A DNA stretch of 64,000 nucleotides from UBA1181 sp963648205. Lineage in GTDB: Bacteria; Bacteroidota; Bacteroidia; Bacteroidales; Paludibacteraceae. Shown here piece by piece: positions 1 to 8,314 of the stretch. The translations under genes and the position numbers were made by a program. The DNA is taken from NCBI GenBank assembly GCA_963648205.1, contig CAVJCT010000005.1:62001-126000 (forward strand). The letters run 5' to 3'. Each line of letters begins with the position of its first letter. Position 1 is the stretch's first letter. The notes below the pieces were generated by a model. That model was given only the letters and a program-made list of their open reading frames with translations. It searched no databases and was not told the DNA's origin.

Positions 1-2211
1 GGTGTAGGAAACCAACAAAACGGAGGTATTTGTATCAGACAATGTTTCTCGTAGAATATTGACTAATGCAAAGGATGTTTTGCCTGTTCCTGGAGGTCCG
101 ATGACGATGAAATAGTCTTTAGCCTGTTTGGCTTTCAACACTAAATCGTTGAACGCTCCATAGTCGTTGTTGAGTTGGACGGAACTATCTTTCTCTGGTT
201 GTCGTTGGTTGAGAATCAATGCTTTACGCTCTTGATTGGTCATTGTCAAGAAGGAGAAAAGGTCCTTGAACGAAGAGGAGAACGACGAGTCTAAGAAGTC
301 GTGTTCGACCACCCAGCGAGTGTTCTCGCCTTGCCGAAAGACATTCTTGTTTCGTTGAGGCGAGCGCAGTTTGACGGATAAAGTCTCGTCGGTCAGTTCT
401 TTGATGGTGGCACGGAAGACGATTCCGTTGCTGATATTCAGGCTGTTATACTTGTCTATCTTCGGATTGTAAGGGTAGAAGATGACGATGTCGCCATTTC
501 GGAAATTAGGAGCGTCGTCTCTATCTTTTATATCTATTTGAAAATCAACGATTTCAATACCTTCATTGGTTTCTCCCTCTTCAGTTTTTATCAGTTGAAG
601 ATTGGAGTAGACCATGCCTTCTTGGCGTTTTTCCTCCATGGTGAGATTCCACGACATGGCAAATTCCGTCTTCGAAAGATGGTATTCCTTCTCTAAGAAA
701 GTGAAGAAACGGTAGAAATAGGCACGCTCCAAATCGCTGGCGTTCTTCACCGTGTTGAGAATTTCGTCAATCTGCGGTTTCTGGTAATCTCGCCATAAAG
801 TTCCTGCCATCTGATTGACATTCAGCGTGTCGGCTGATAATTTCTCAAGGATATTGATGGCTCCTTGTTCCAGATTTTTCTCTAAGTAGGCGATGGTGTT
901 TCTGTATTGAATCGCCTCGAAGAGAAGGCGTGGTGCAGGGCCTTCCTTCATCAGTCCATTCTCTTGGTTGATGGTTTTCCCTGCACTTGGATATTTGGAA
1001 TAGAGCAACCACACGTTGACATCTTCGTTTGCAACGTGCATTTTATAGCGCAACCATGCCAAGTAGAAAAGCATCTGCACATAGTGCTTCTCCTGGTGAC
1101 CACCATTCGGGAAGCCCCATTTGCCAGATTTCTGCTCCACCAACACTTTCTGGTCGTCGGTCAGCAAGTCCATACGACCTTGCACGCCTAAAGTGGGGCA
1201 GAAGAACGAGGGCTCGAGCAGTGCATGTTCAGGGTCGAAAATGCGGTTGTCGTCCAACTGCTTGGCGGTGTATTCGCGGATGTTTATCTGTTGCCGTTGA
1301 GCCTCCTTGTGGAACTTATCTCGATCGAAATCCTCGCAAGTGGCAATGTTAAGGGCGAAATTCTGAAAGAACCGTGTAACGCTATCTTTATAGGAAACGG
1401 TCTTCTTGGAATAGACTTCCTCGTCCAAAAATTGTCCTGCCAGATTACCTATTAATATGGCTTGCGTAATTTTTCTCTTTTGTAAACGCTTCACTAAATA
1501 AGAGAAAGGGGTCAGTCCATAATCTTCAAATCCTTCGGCAATGGTGGATATATCTACCAGAAAATCAGGCTCATAGATGATGAACTCGGGGTAGTAGATG
1601 TCGTTTCTCACTCGTGGACGAACAAGGTTGAGCGTAGTGTTTTTGCTCAACAGTTTTCCGATGGGGGTGAGGTCGCCTGCCTCGGTTGAGTAGGCGTAGC
1701 AGATTTTCAGTTCTTTGCCATTCTCGTCGGCTCGTTCTGCGATGATAAACTGGTCGTCCCACGAGGTGACGGAGACTCTAATCTCGTCGGCTTCTGTTTC
1801 CTCTTTAAAATGAAACTCCTGTTGCGTCTGTGGCAAGATTTCATCCAATTCTTTCGGAATAGACTGTTTGTAGACGCAACTGACGAAGGTGGCAAGCAGC
1901 CGAACGTCGTGCAGAAGATACTGCGCCAATCGGTCGGACGGTTGACCATGCAACGTGCCAATGCGGGCGCGAAACTGGTTCATCGCATAGTAGACTTGCT
2001 TCGGAACGTGATATTCCTTCACCAGAAAATCCAATTTGGCAAACGGACCGGAGAAAGAGAACTCAGCCTCAGCGGTGCGGTCGTCTAACACCAAAAAGAA
2101 AATTTTCCTCAACGTTGCGTAGGATGCGTGTGGCTCTACCGACTTGTGATTGTGGCAGAGGGCAAGCAAATCTTCAAAAATAAATTCTACTGTAATCTTA
2201 TATTTGTACAT
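1..2211 (-). CDS. Dna2-like PD-(D/E)XK nuclease / SF1 helicase, C-terminus cut by window edge
   Basis: The minus strand reads without a stop from an ATG at 2211 to the left edge (737 codons seen). Two modules are visible. Around residues 345-364 there is a Cas4/Dna2-type nuclease core: GRMDLL (D348) followed by VEQKSGKW (E359, K361), then a QMLFY motif (QxxxY type). Residues 705-712 are GPPGTGKT, a Walker A of an SF1 helicase, so the helicase half runs off the window. In the family this architecture processes 5' flaps or resected DNA ends in repair. The N-terminal 250 residues match nothing I recognise. It is divergent from trkH with a 109-bp spacer. The nuclease fold and ATPase are clear; the exact cellular role is inference. 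It is not taken as a CRISPR Cas4, because no cas genes or arrays are seen. Confidence 0.85.
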   Translation of the reverse strand, partial: MYKYKITVEFIFEDLLALCHNHKSVEPHASYATLRKIFFLVLDDRTAEAEFSFSGPFAKLDFLVKEYHVPKQVYYAMNQFRARIGTLHGQPSDRLAQYLLHDVRLLATFVSCVYKQSIPKELDEILPQTQQEFHFKEETEADEIRVSVTSWDDQFIIAERADENGKELKICYAYSTEAGDLTPIGKLLSKNTTLNLVRPRVRNDIYYPEFIIYEPDFLVDISTIAEGFEDYGLTPFSYLVKRLQKRKITQAILIGNLAGQFLDEEVYSKKTVSYKDSVTRFFQNFALNIATCEDFDRDKFHKEAQRQQINIREYTAKQLDDNRIFDPEHALLEPSFFCPTLGVQGRMDLLTDDQKVLVEQKSGKWGFPNGGHQEKHYVQMLFYLAWLRYKMHVANEDVNVWLLYSKYPSAGKTINQENGLMKEGPAPRLLFEAIQYRNTIAYLEKNLEQGAINILEKLSADTLNVNQMAGTLWRDYQKPQIDEILNTVKNASDLERAYFYRFFTFLEKEYHLSKTEFAMSWNLTMEEKRQEGMVYSNLQLIKTEEGETNEGIEIVDFQIDIKDRDDAPNFRNGDIVIFYPYNPKIDKYNSLNISNGIVFRATIKELTDETLSVKLRSPQRNKNVFRQGENTRWVVEHDFLDSSFSSSFKDLFSFLTMTNQERKALILNQRQPEKDSSVQLNNDYGAFNDLVLKAKQAKDYFIVIGPPGTGKTSFALVNILRETLSDTNTSVLLVSYT

Positions 2212-2266
2212 AATGCATTGTTTCATTGTTTGCAACCAAACAGGAACATTGGCAAAGATAGGAAAT

Positions 2267-2300
2267 TTTGCCGTTATTCTCTAAATAAGTTTTACCTTTG
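2267..2300 (+). promoter_or_regulatory. Bacteroidetes-type promoter for trkH
   Basis: TACCTTTG at 2293-2300 matches the TAnnTTTG -7 element of Bacteroidetes primary sigma factor. TTTG at 2267-2270 lies 22 bp upstream, slightly longer than the usual 19-21. The implied leader to the ATG at 2321 is short. Confidence 0.6.
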
Positions 2301-2320
2301 CCGAGGAAATCCGAAAAACA

Positions 2321-3784
2321 ATGAAAAAGAAAGTTTTTGGCGTATTGCTTCTGATGGAGACGTTCTTCCTGTTTCTCTCAATGGTGGTCGCCCTCTATTA
2401 CGGGGAAGGAGATTTCACATCACTCGCCGTCGCAACTGCTGCCTGTGCTGTTACCGGACTGCTTCTTTTCCTTCCTAACACAAAGGAGAAAGCCAACCTC
2501 AATCGTAAAGACTGCTATCTGATCATCGCAGGCACTTGGGTCGTTTTCTCCCTCTTCGGTATGCTTCCGTTCCTGATTTATGGAACTACTCCGTCGATTA
2601 CAGACGCTTTCTTCGAGACGATGTCGGGATTCACCACTACGGGGGCTTCCGTCTTCAATAATATTGATGCCCAACCTCACGGACTCCTTTTCTGGCGTTC
2701 TATCCAACAGTGGATGGGTGGCTTGGGTATCGTCATCTTCTCTATCGCCCTTTTGCCTTCGTTCAACCGTAACAACAAACAGTTGTTCTCGACCGAGGCG
2801 ACGAGCGTGTCGACCAGCAAACTTCGTCCGAAAACACAAGAGGCTGCTCGTGGTATCTTGCTGATCTATGTGGGTTTGACCTTCGTTTGCGCCATCTTCT
2901 ATTGCGTCGGTCCGATGGGTCTCTACGACTCTTTTTGCCATGCGATGACCACCATCGGAACAGGCGGTTTCAGTACGCACCAAGCCAGCATCGCCTATTT
3001 CAATTCTCCTTATATAGAATATGTATGCTCGTTGTTCTCTTTCTTGGGCGGTGTCAATTTCGCCCTCTATTTTTATGCGAGCATGGGCAATTGGACTCCT
3101 CTGAAGAACAATGAGGAGTTTCGTTGGTATTGGGCAGGAACGATCTTTTTCACGGTCGTTTTCTTCCTCCTTTTCCTTGTCAATCCGAACTATTCAATCT
3201 CTCCACAAATGCCTATCTCGGTTGAGGCTGAAATCAGAACGGCTCTCTTCCATACGACGACGATTTTCTCGTCCAGTGGTTTCCAAAGTAGCTATTGCGA
3301 CTACACCTCGTGGGGTGCTTCTTTCTGGATGCCGACGTTGCTGTTGATGGTGAGCGGTGCGTGTGCAGGTTCTTCGAGTGGAGGTCTGAAATTGATTCGT
3401 TTCATCATCTGTTTCAAGAACATGCGGAATGAGTTCCGTCTGCATAAACACCCGAATGCCGTCTTCCCCGTGAAGATTTCTAAACGTGTGATTGACGATG
3501 TGTTGGTGCGCCGTACGTTGGCTTTCATCTACATTTTCATCATTGCGGTGGTGGCAGGTACGACCTTGCTGACACTTACAGGGTTGGACTTTGATACGGC
3601 ATTCGGAGCGTGTGTCAGCACGATAAGCAATACGGGTCCGGCGTTCGGCACGGCTGGTCCGCTGAGCAACTACGCTTCTTTTCCGGACGCTGCCAAATGG
3701 ATGTGTTCGGCTCTGATGCTGATTGGCCGTCTCGAGTTGTACACGATTTTGTTGATGTTCACGCCTAATTTCTGGCGAGATTGA
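2321..3784 (+). CDS. trkH: TrkH-family potassium uptake channel subunit
   Basis: A 487-residue inner-membrane protein, the normal length for TrkH/KtrB. The four selectivity-filter regions are visible in order: SGFTTTGASVF, MTTIGTGGFST, FSSSGFQSS and ISNTGPAFG, each followed by a hydrophobic helix as in the four MPM repeats. The family moves K+ (or Na+/K+) across the inner membrane and normally needs a cytosolic RCK subunit (TrkA); no trkA lies next to it here. ATG at 2321 follows a GAGGAAA stretch and a TAnnTTTG promoter. It is divergent from the Dna2-like gene. A 68-bp AT-rich gap separates it from map, without an obvious terminator. Confidence 0.93.
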   Translation: MKKKVFGVLLLMETFFLFLSMVVALYYGEGDFTSLAVATAACAVTGLLLFLPNTKEKANLNRKDCYLIIAGTWVVFSLFGMLPFLIYGTTPSITDAFFETMSGFTTTGASVFNNIDAQPHGLLFWRSIQQWMGGLGIVIFSIALLPSFNRNNKQLFSTEATSVSTSKLRPKTQEAARGILLIYVGLTFVCAIFYCVGPMGLYDSFCHAMTTIGTGGFSTHQASIAYFNSPYIEYVCSLFSFLGGVNFALYFYASMGNWTPLKNNEEFRWYWAGTIFFTVVFFLLFLVNPNYSISPQMPISVEAEIRTALFHTTTIFSSSGFQSSYCDYTSWGASFWMPTLLLMVSGACAGSSSGGLKLIRFIICFKNMRNEFRLHKHPNAVFPVKISKRVIDDVLVRRTLAFIYIFIIAVVAGTTLLTLTGLDFDTAFGACVSTISNTGPAFGTAGPLSNYASFPDAAKWMCSALMLIGRLELYTILLMFTPNFWRD

Positions 3785-3852
3785 TGTCAATGAAAAAAAA
3801 GAATCATAAAGTAAAAAACAAATAAAAATAAGATAAACAAGTTTATATCAAA

Positions 3853-4707
3853 ATGGGTAAGGGATTTAGAAAGTGGTACGTTCCTTCAAGTAGGGTCGCA
3901 ACCGATTTTGAGTTGAAGATGATGGAGTTTGAAAAGAGAGGTTATAATGTGCCTCCTCGCAAGTTGATTAAGACTCCTGAGCAGATAGAGGGCATCAAGT
4001 TGAGTTCTGTTGTCAATACGGGTGTGCTTGACTTGATTGAGCGTGAGATCAAGGCTGGAATGAGTACGGAGGATATCGACAGATTGGTGTACGACTATAC
4101 GGTTTCACATGGTGCGATTCCGGCTCCACTCAACTACGAGGGCTATCCAAAGAGTGTCTGCACCTCTATCAACGAAGTGGTTTGTCACGGTATTCCAAGT
4201 CCTTATAGAATCTTGAAAGAGGGCGATATCATCAATGTGGATGTTTCAACTATCTTGAACGGTTATTTCTCGGATGCTTCGAGAATGTTCTGCATCGGCG
4301 AGGTCTCTCCAGAGAAGAAGCGATTGGTCGACGAGACGTTTGAGTGCTTGAAGGTTGGAATGGCAGCTGCTAAGCCTTACCACTTTGTCAATGAAATCGG
4401 TGCGGCTATTGAGGCGTACGCAAGGAGCAAAGGCTACTCGGTGGTTCACGAGTTGACGGGTCACGGTGTTGGTTTGCAGTTCCACGAGGAGCCAGAGGTC
4501 TGCCACTTCAGACAGAACAAGACGGGTATGATGCTCGTTCCTGGTATGGTCTTCACCATCGAACCGATGATCAACATGGGTAAGAGAGACGTGGTGTTCA
4601 ATGAGCTTGACGGTTGGACGGTTACGACCAGAGACGGTTTGCCTTCTGCTCAGTGGGAACATACATTCTTGATGACAGAAGAGGGTCTTGAGATCCTAAC
4701 TCACTAA
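3853..4707 (+). CDS. map: Type I methionine aminopeptidase
   Basis: 284 residues. Removes the initiator methionine from new proteins in the cytosol. The five metal ligands of the pita-bread fold are all present: D130 (INVDVS), D141 (FSDAS), H204 (GHGVG), E237 (TIEPM) and E269 (QWEHT). The substrate-binding histidines H112 (VCHGIP) and H211 are also present. Compared with E. coli MAP there is an extra N-terminal segment of about 38 residues (basic, aromatic) before the KTPEQIEGIK start of the catalytic domain; it lacks the zinc-binding cysteines of some extended MAPs. Bacteroidetes commonly carry another map in the ribosomal-protein operon, so this may be a second copy (inference). The next gene starts 20 bp downstream, suggesting co-transcription. 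Confidence 0.93.
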   Translation: MGKGFRKWYVPSSRVATDFELKMMEFEKRGYNVPPRKLIKTPEQIEGIKLSSVVNTGVLDLIEREIKAGMSTEDIDRLVYDYTVSHGAIPAPLNYEGYPKSVCTSINEVVCHGIPSPYRILKEGDIINVDVSTILNGYFSDASRMFCIGEVSPEKKRLVDETFECLKVGMAAAKPYHFVNEIGAAIEAYARSKGYSVVHELTGHGVGLQFHEEPEVCHFRQNKTGMMLVPGMVFTIEPMINMGKRDVVFNELDGWTVTTRDGLPSAQWEHTFLMTEEGLEILTH

Positions 4708-4727
4708 TAATCAGTAAAATCTGAGAT

Positions 4728-4973
4728 ATGAAATGCTATCACTGCGGTTGTGAAATTCCTGACTCTGCTAAGTATTGCCTCCACTGCGGAAAGCGTGTGG
4801 GGGATGCTCAGCGTGGGTCGAACGGCGATTCTTTCCAAGGAAAACCCGACGATAAGACGATTCAGAAGGGGAAAAACACGAGAGTGCAGTTTCCTTACGG
4901 ATTGAAGATTTTCATCGCAGTGATGGTATTGATAATGGCAGTCATCGTAATTGTCTGTCTGTCAATGCAATAA
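4728..4973 (+). CDS. Small zinc-ribbon membrane protein
   Basis: 81 residues. The N-terminus carries two CxxC knuckles (C3/C6 and C17/C20; CYHC and CLHC) typical of a zinc_ribbon_2-type domain. A polar linker of about 35 residues follows, then one C-terminal transmembrane helix (about 58-80). This predicts a tail-anchored protein with a cytosolic zinc ribbon. Function unknown. It sits 20 bp after map and 28 bp before the EamA transporter on the same strand, probably in one transcription unit. Confidence 0.8.
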   Translation: MKCYHCGCEIPDSAKYCLHCGKRVGDAQRGSNGDSFQGKPDDKTIQKGKNTRVQFPYGLKIFIAVMVLIMAVIVIVCLSMQ

Positions 4974-5001
4974 ACTTAACTTTGAAAAATAAAATTGAGG
5001 C

Positions 5002-5880
5002 ATGAGTTTGTGGAAGTATCATCTGATGGCAGTGTTTTCAGCTGTCGTTTGGGGAGCGTCGTTCATCTCGTCGAAGGTGTTGTTGGGCGAGGGGATGACT
5101 CCGACGGAGATTATGTTGTGTCGTTTCTTCATCGGCTATATCCTTCTGTGCGTGATACATCCGCATTTTCGGAGGGTGTCCGACTGGCATGACGAGTTCA
5201 TCTTCTTGATGACTGGTTTGCTGGGTGGCACGCTCTATTTCTTGGCTGAGAACACAGCGTTGAAATATACGCAGGCATCGAATGTGGGGTTGATTTGTGC
5301 CGTTGTGCCTATCGTAACGGCTCTCTTCTCTCGCTTTGTGTTCAAGACGGAGAAGTTCAAACGGTCGTTTGTGATAGGAGCGTTGATCTCCTTTGTTGGT
5401 GTGGCTATGGTGGTTTTGAACGGTCAGTTTCAGTTGAAACTCAATCCGTTAGGCGATTTGCTGACGTTTGCGGCGGTGGTCTTCTGGGCTTTGTATTGTG
5501 TCATTCAGAAACTCTATCATCACACCTATCCGTCGCTTTTCGTAACCCGGAAACTCTTCTTCTACGGACTGCTGACTACCATTCTCTATTTCATGCTTTT
5601 CAGTTCGTTCGACTTTCCAATCGAGCATTTCGCAAAGCCTGCCGTCTATGGCAACTTGCTCTTTTTAGGAGTGGTGGCGTCGGGCATCTGCTTCCTCTTC
5701 TGGAACAAAGCAATGGACGAACTGGGCGTCATCATTACCAACAACTATGTCTTCTTGATGCCGATGATCACCGTTGTCTTTGCCCATTTCATTCTGGATG
5801 AGACACTTACACCGTTCATCGTTGTTGGCTCGATACTGATTATTGGCGGGCTGTGGTGGACGAATAGGGGGAAAGCGTAG
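5002..5880 (+). CDS. EamA/DMT-family transporter
   Basis: 292 residues with about ten hydrophobic helices arranged as two EamA repeats. The first begins VVWGASFISSKVLL and the second about residue 150. The usual C-terminal glycine-rich helix (VVGSILIIGGLWW) is present. The family exports metabolites such as amino acids or sugars-phosphate across the inner membrane; the substrate cannot be read from sequence. ATG at 5002 is chosen because the first helix starts within ten residues. The stop lies 14 bp from the stop of the converging TOPRIM gene. Confidence 0.88.
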   Translation: MSLWKYHLMAVFSAVVWGASFISSKVLLGEGMTPTEIMLCRFFIGYILLCVIHPHFRRVSDWHDEFIFLMTGLLGGTLYFLAENTALKYTQASNVGLICAVVPIVTALFSRFVFKTEKFKRSFVIGALISFVGVAMVVLNGQFQLKLNPLGDLLTFAAVVFWALYCVIQKLYHHTYPSLFVTRKLFFYGLLTTILYFMLFSSFDFPIEHFAKPAVYGNLLFLGVVASGICFLFWNKAMDELGVIITNNYVFLMPMITVVFAHFILDETLTPFIVVGSILIIGGLWWTNRGKA

Positions 5881-5882
5881 AG

Positions 5883-5903
5883 AACAAATAAATGTTATTT
5901 GTT
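5883..5903. terminator. AT-rich hairpin between convergent genes
   Basis: AACAAATAA, a 3-base loop, then TTATTTGTT form a perfect 9-bp stem at the junction of the EamA and TOPRIM stop codons. The stem is AT-only apart from one C-G pair, so termination strength is uncertain. It overlaps the last codons of the TOPRIM gene. Confidence 0.4.
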
Positions 5904-6524
5904 GAGAATGGTCACATTAAGGATTGTTTCCAATTCAGAGAGTGCATCTTTTCTCTTGTCCCGAATTTTCTCAATGTTGATGGTGTCGACAAAATCGTCA
6001 ATAGAAAGCCCTTTTGCGTATATTTTGCCACCGCGTTTGAATAATGCCGACATTTTTGCGTAGCCATTGTTCCCTTTGATATTCTTGGGAAATTCTTTTA
6101 TTTTCAAAAATGAACAAAGTCCTTCAAGGTCGTCCAACAACCAGTCTTCTATTGCACTTTTTACTTCTACAGTACAAAATTGGTCGATGCCAAGGTGAAG
6201 TACAGCCTTTCTAATTTTCCCCCAATCTACAATTGGCGATTCTTCATCATCAAAGACATCGGTATCGTAACTGCAACATACTGCGTATATCTTTACTTTC
6301 TTCTTTTCTGCTTTCGGAATGACCTCGCCCTGTAATTTGCCGATGAATTTGTTGCTTGCATAACGGCTTACCCCCTTGAGATTTAGAATTTCACAGGAGT
6401 GAACAGGGGTGGTCGACACTTTACGATAGTAGGCAATTAATCGGCTGAAAAGCACCACATCAGTGTCTCCTTCCACAAAAATTACCACATGAGGTTTCTT
6501 GCCTTTTCCTATTCCTTCTTTCAT
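5895..6524 (-). CDS. TOPRIM-like protein, candidate effector of a split OLD/PARIS-type defence pair
   Basis: 209 residues. The pattern fits a compact TOPRIM fold of the OLD/RloB/DUF4435 kind: a beta strand then EGDTD (residues 18-22, the glutamate motif of TOPRIM), an acidic D-x-D patch in CSYDTDVFDD (84-93), and VKSAIEDWLLDD (121-132), an IEDWLL-type motif also common in OLD-like TOPRIM proteins. Family knowledge: such proteins cut nucleic acids (for example AriB of PARIS cleaves tRNA) when released by a partner ATPase. It lies 9 bp downstream of an ABC-type ATPase gene and is surely co-transcribed with it. Base composition is more AT-rich than the neighbouring housekeeping genes, which suggests transfer. 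Exact family assignment was not possible from reading alone. Confidence 0.75.
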   Translation of the reverse strand: MKEGIGKGKKPHVVIFVEGDTDVVLFSRLIAYYRKVSTTPVHSCEILNLKGVSRYASNKFIGKLQGEVIPKAEKKKVKIYAVCCSYDTDVFDDEESPIVDWGKIRKAVLHLGIDQFCTVEVKSAIEDWLLDDLEGLCSFLKIKEFPKNIKGNNGYAKMSALFKRGGKIYAKGLSIDDFVDTINIEKIRDKRKDALSELETILNVTILNK

Positions 6525-6533
6525 AACAATGTC

Positions 6534-7745
6534 TTATTCAAAGAGTTCTATAATATCTTCTGAGTTTGGTTTCAAGTCCAACATTAATTCAAACATGTAC
6601 TCTCCTAAGGATAGTTCCATGGCAGTGGCGCGCTTCACTATCGTTTTGACTTTTGACGGTTTTAATTTGTGGAAAGATGATACTCCTTCTGTGTTGGGCA
6701 AACCAAAGGTAAGTTGACGAGACTTCAGATAACGTACAAGGTAGGGAGAGTGACTTGTCGTAATAATTGTGATGCCTTCTGCAAATGACTGAACAAGTAG
6801 AATCATATTTTCTAATAACTTTGGGTGGACAGAGTTCTCTAATTCTTCTATGCAGATGATTGATGAACCTTCCATCTCTGCCTTGATGATTTCAGCGAAA
6901 ATGGTAATAATACGTTGGCTGCCACTTGAAAGTCGAGAGATGCTGATGTCTTGATTGTTGGTTTTTTCGTTGATTCGTATATCATAAATGGCATCCTCAA
7001 TACGATAAGGAACATTGTTCGCTTCTAGACCCAGTTGCGTGCGAGTTGGCATAATTGTCTTGATATTGGGCACTAAGTGTGTTATGGCATCCTCGAATAA
7101 GGAGTATCGCATTGGATTCTGCTCTTTTAAATCAAAAATGAAATGAGAGAGTCGTTGTCTATCAAACCCAGAAACGCCAATCATACTTACTCCGAGTTCC
7201 TTAAGATTAACGACGATGTCTTTGAAAAACAAATTGTCAATTGTTGCGAGACTATCAATTACAAGTTGTCTTTCGGAAACGTTCGCTTTTCGGGTGCATC
7301 TGGCTGATGGTGAAGGTACATATAGTCCACCATTATCCACTGTCCTTTTGATTATGGTGTGAGGTCGTCTATATTCTTTGGATATCTCTATTAGAGACTC
7401 ATCTATAATGCGAGTGCTTGTCTCTCCGTTGTTTTTTGCCCATTCAAAGGCGTATGTGTATATGTAATTTGTGAGGTTGTCATCAATGTTATTACATAAT
7501 TCAATACTGAAACGGAAGGGATGTCCTGACGTGATTATATTGATGGGAATGTAAGAGGAATCGCTCATCATAGAGAGCCTTTCATTCTCTGTCGATTTGA
7601 TAAAGTCAAACCCAAATCGGATTGCCTCTAACACATTACTTTTACCATAGTTGTTTGGCGCAATTAATGCGTTGAATTCAGTGAGTTTTATGCTGAATTG
7701 TTCAATGTTACAGAACCCTGAAATATGTAAACTACTTATCTCCAT
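6534..7745 (-). CDS. ABC/AAA-type ATPase (AAA_15/AAA_21, RecF-like), partner of TOPRIM protein
   Basis: 403 residues. The N-terminus (LHISGFCNIEQF) and Walker A APNNYGKS (29-36) are typical of SMC/RecF-like single-chain ATPases, although the first Walker A glycine is alanine. An ABC signature LSSGSQR (272-278), Walker B IICIEE (296-301) and H-loop TTSHS (329-333) follow in order. No TOPRIM domain is fused at the C-terminus, unlike class 1 and 2 OLD proteins; the next gene supplies it. This split arrangement is that of class 4 OLD/PARIS (AriA-AriB). The role as a phage-sensing ATPase is inference. Its ATG at 7745 lies only 2 bases from a large inverted repeat. It is AT-rich relative to flanking genes. 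Confidence 0.85.
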   Translation of the reverse strand: MEISSLHISGFCNIEQFSIKLTEFNALIAPNNYGKSNVLEAIRFGFDFIKSTENERLSMMSDSSYIPINIITSGHPFRFSIELCNNIDDNLTNYIYTYAFEWAKNNGETSTRIIDESLIEISKEYRRPHTIIKRTVDNGGLYVPSPSARCTRKANVSERQLVIDSLATIDNLFFKDIVVNLKELGVSMIGVSGFDRQRLSHFIFDLKEQNPMRYSLFEDAITHLVPNIKTIMPTRTQLGLEANNVPYRIEDAIYDIRINEKTNNQDISISRLSSGSQRIITIFAEIIKAEMEGSSIICIEELENSVHPKLLENMILLVQSFAEGITIITTSHSPYLVRYLKSRQLTFGLPNTEGVSSFHKLKPSKVKTIVKRATAMELSLGEYMFELMLDLKPNSEDIIELFE

Positions 7746-7747
7746 GA

Positions 7748-7821
7748 AAGAAAAAATTGCGTGGACGACTAAAAATCAATGCAAAATACGCATTTTTCGT
7801 TCGTCCACGCAATTTTTTCTT
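7748..7821. repeat. Perfect 21-bp inverted repeat directly upstream of the ATPase start
   Basis: Positions 7748-7768 (core ATTGCGTGGACGA) are exactly complementary to 7801-7821, with a 32-base interior. The interior can extend the stem through AAAAAT (7771-7776) with ATTTTT (7792-7797) after a small asymmetric loop. The element fills the gap between sufE (stop at 7847) and the ATPase ATG (7745). It has the A-tract/T-tract flanks of a bidirectional terminator, and could end sufE transcription. A TATTTTG close to a -7 box sits in the loop on the minus strand, so the promoter of the pair may lie inside it. Confidence 0.85.
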
Positions 7822-7846
7822 GCAAAATCAGCTCTCTTCTTTTACG

Positions 7847-8278
7847 TTATTGTGCTGATTCGTATTTAGCCTTAAATACTGTTGCGTACATTCTCATTTG
7901 CTTCATCATGGCGAGCATTCCGTTCGAGCGAGTAGGCGAGAGGTGTTCTCTCAACCCAATCTTGTCGATGAAGTAGAGGTCGGCGTTGATGATCTCGTCG
8001 GGAGTCGCCCCAGAGAGGATGTAGACCAACATGCTGACGATACCGCCTGCGATGTCGGTGTTGCTCTCTCCTTGGTAGAACACTTTGCCGTCTTTGTATT
8101 CTGCGTAAACCCAAACCTTGCTCTGACAGCCTTCGATGAGATATTCTGGGGTCTTGTACTTCTCTTCGATGCCAGGGTTCTCAATGCCCTTGTCTATGAT
8201 CTGCTGATATTTGTCAAGCCAATCTTCCAAAAATTCAAACTCTGAGATGATCTCATCTTGTTTCTCATTGATTGTCAT
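7847..8278 (-). CDS. sufE: SufE sulfur acceptor protein
   Basis: 143 residues, the usual size. SufE takes persulfide sulfur from the SufS cysteine desulfurase for Fe-S cluster assembly in the cytosol. The acceptor cysteine is C51 in IEGCQSKVWV, the same position as in E. coli. The family's conserved RSNG and MRMYA segments are present near the C-terminus. It follows sufS after 36 bp, and a TACATTTG box in that gap suggests it also has its own promoter. sufB, sufC and sufD are not in the window. Confidence 0.95.
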   Translation of the reverse strand: MTINEKQDEIISEFEFLEDWLDKYQQIIDKGIENPGIEEKYKTPEYLIEGCQSKVWVYAEYKDGKVFYQGESNTDIAGGIVSMLVYILSGATPDEIINADLYFIDKIGLREHLSPTRSNGMLAMMKQMRMYATVFKAKYESAQ

Positions 8279-8301
8279 AGCGGTAAATTTTGAAAATTTC
8301 G

Positions 8302-8309
8302 CAAATGTA
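8302..8309 (-). promoter_or_regulatory. Possible internal promoter for sufE
   Basis: TACATTTG on the minus strand fits TAnnTTTG exactly and lies 23 bp before the sufE ATG. No good -33 element is seen inside the sufS 3' end. Confidence 0.4.
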
Positions 8310-8314
8310 CTATT

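Noticed and set aside
1..2211. Cas4 of a CRISPR system
   Set aside because: The nuclease motif is fused to an SF1 helicase and no cas1/cas2 or array is present in the window.
2420..2983. 187-codon minus-strand open frame
   Set aside because: Entirely antisense to trkH; the predicted product is Arg/Thr/Glu-rich and unlike a protein.
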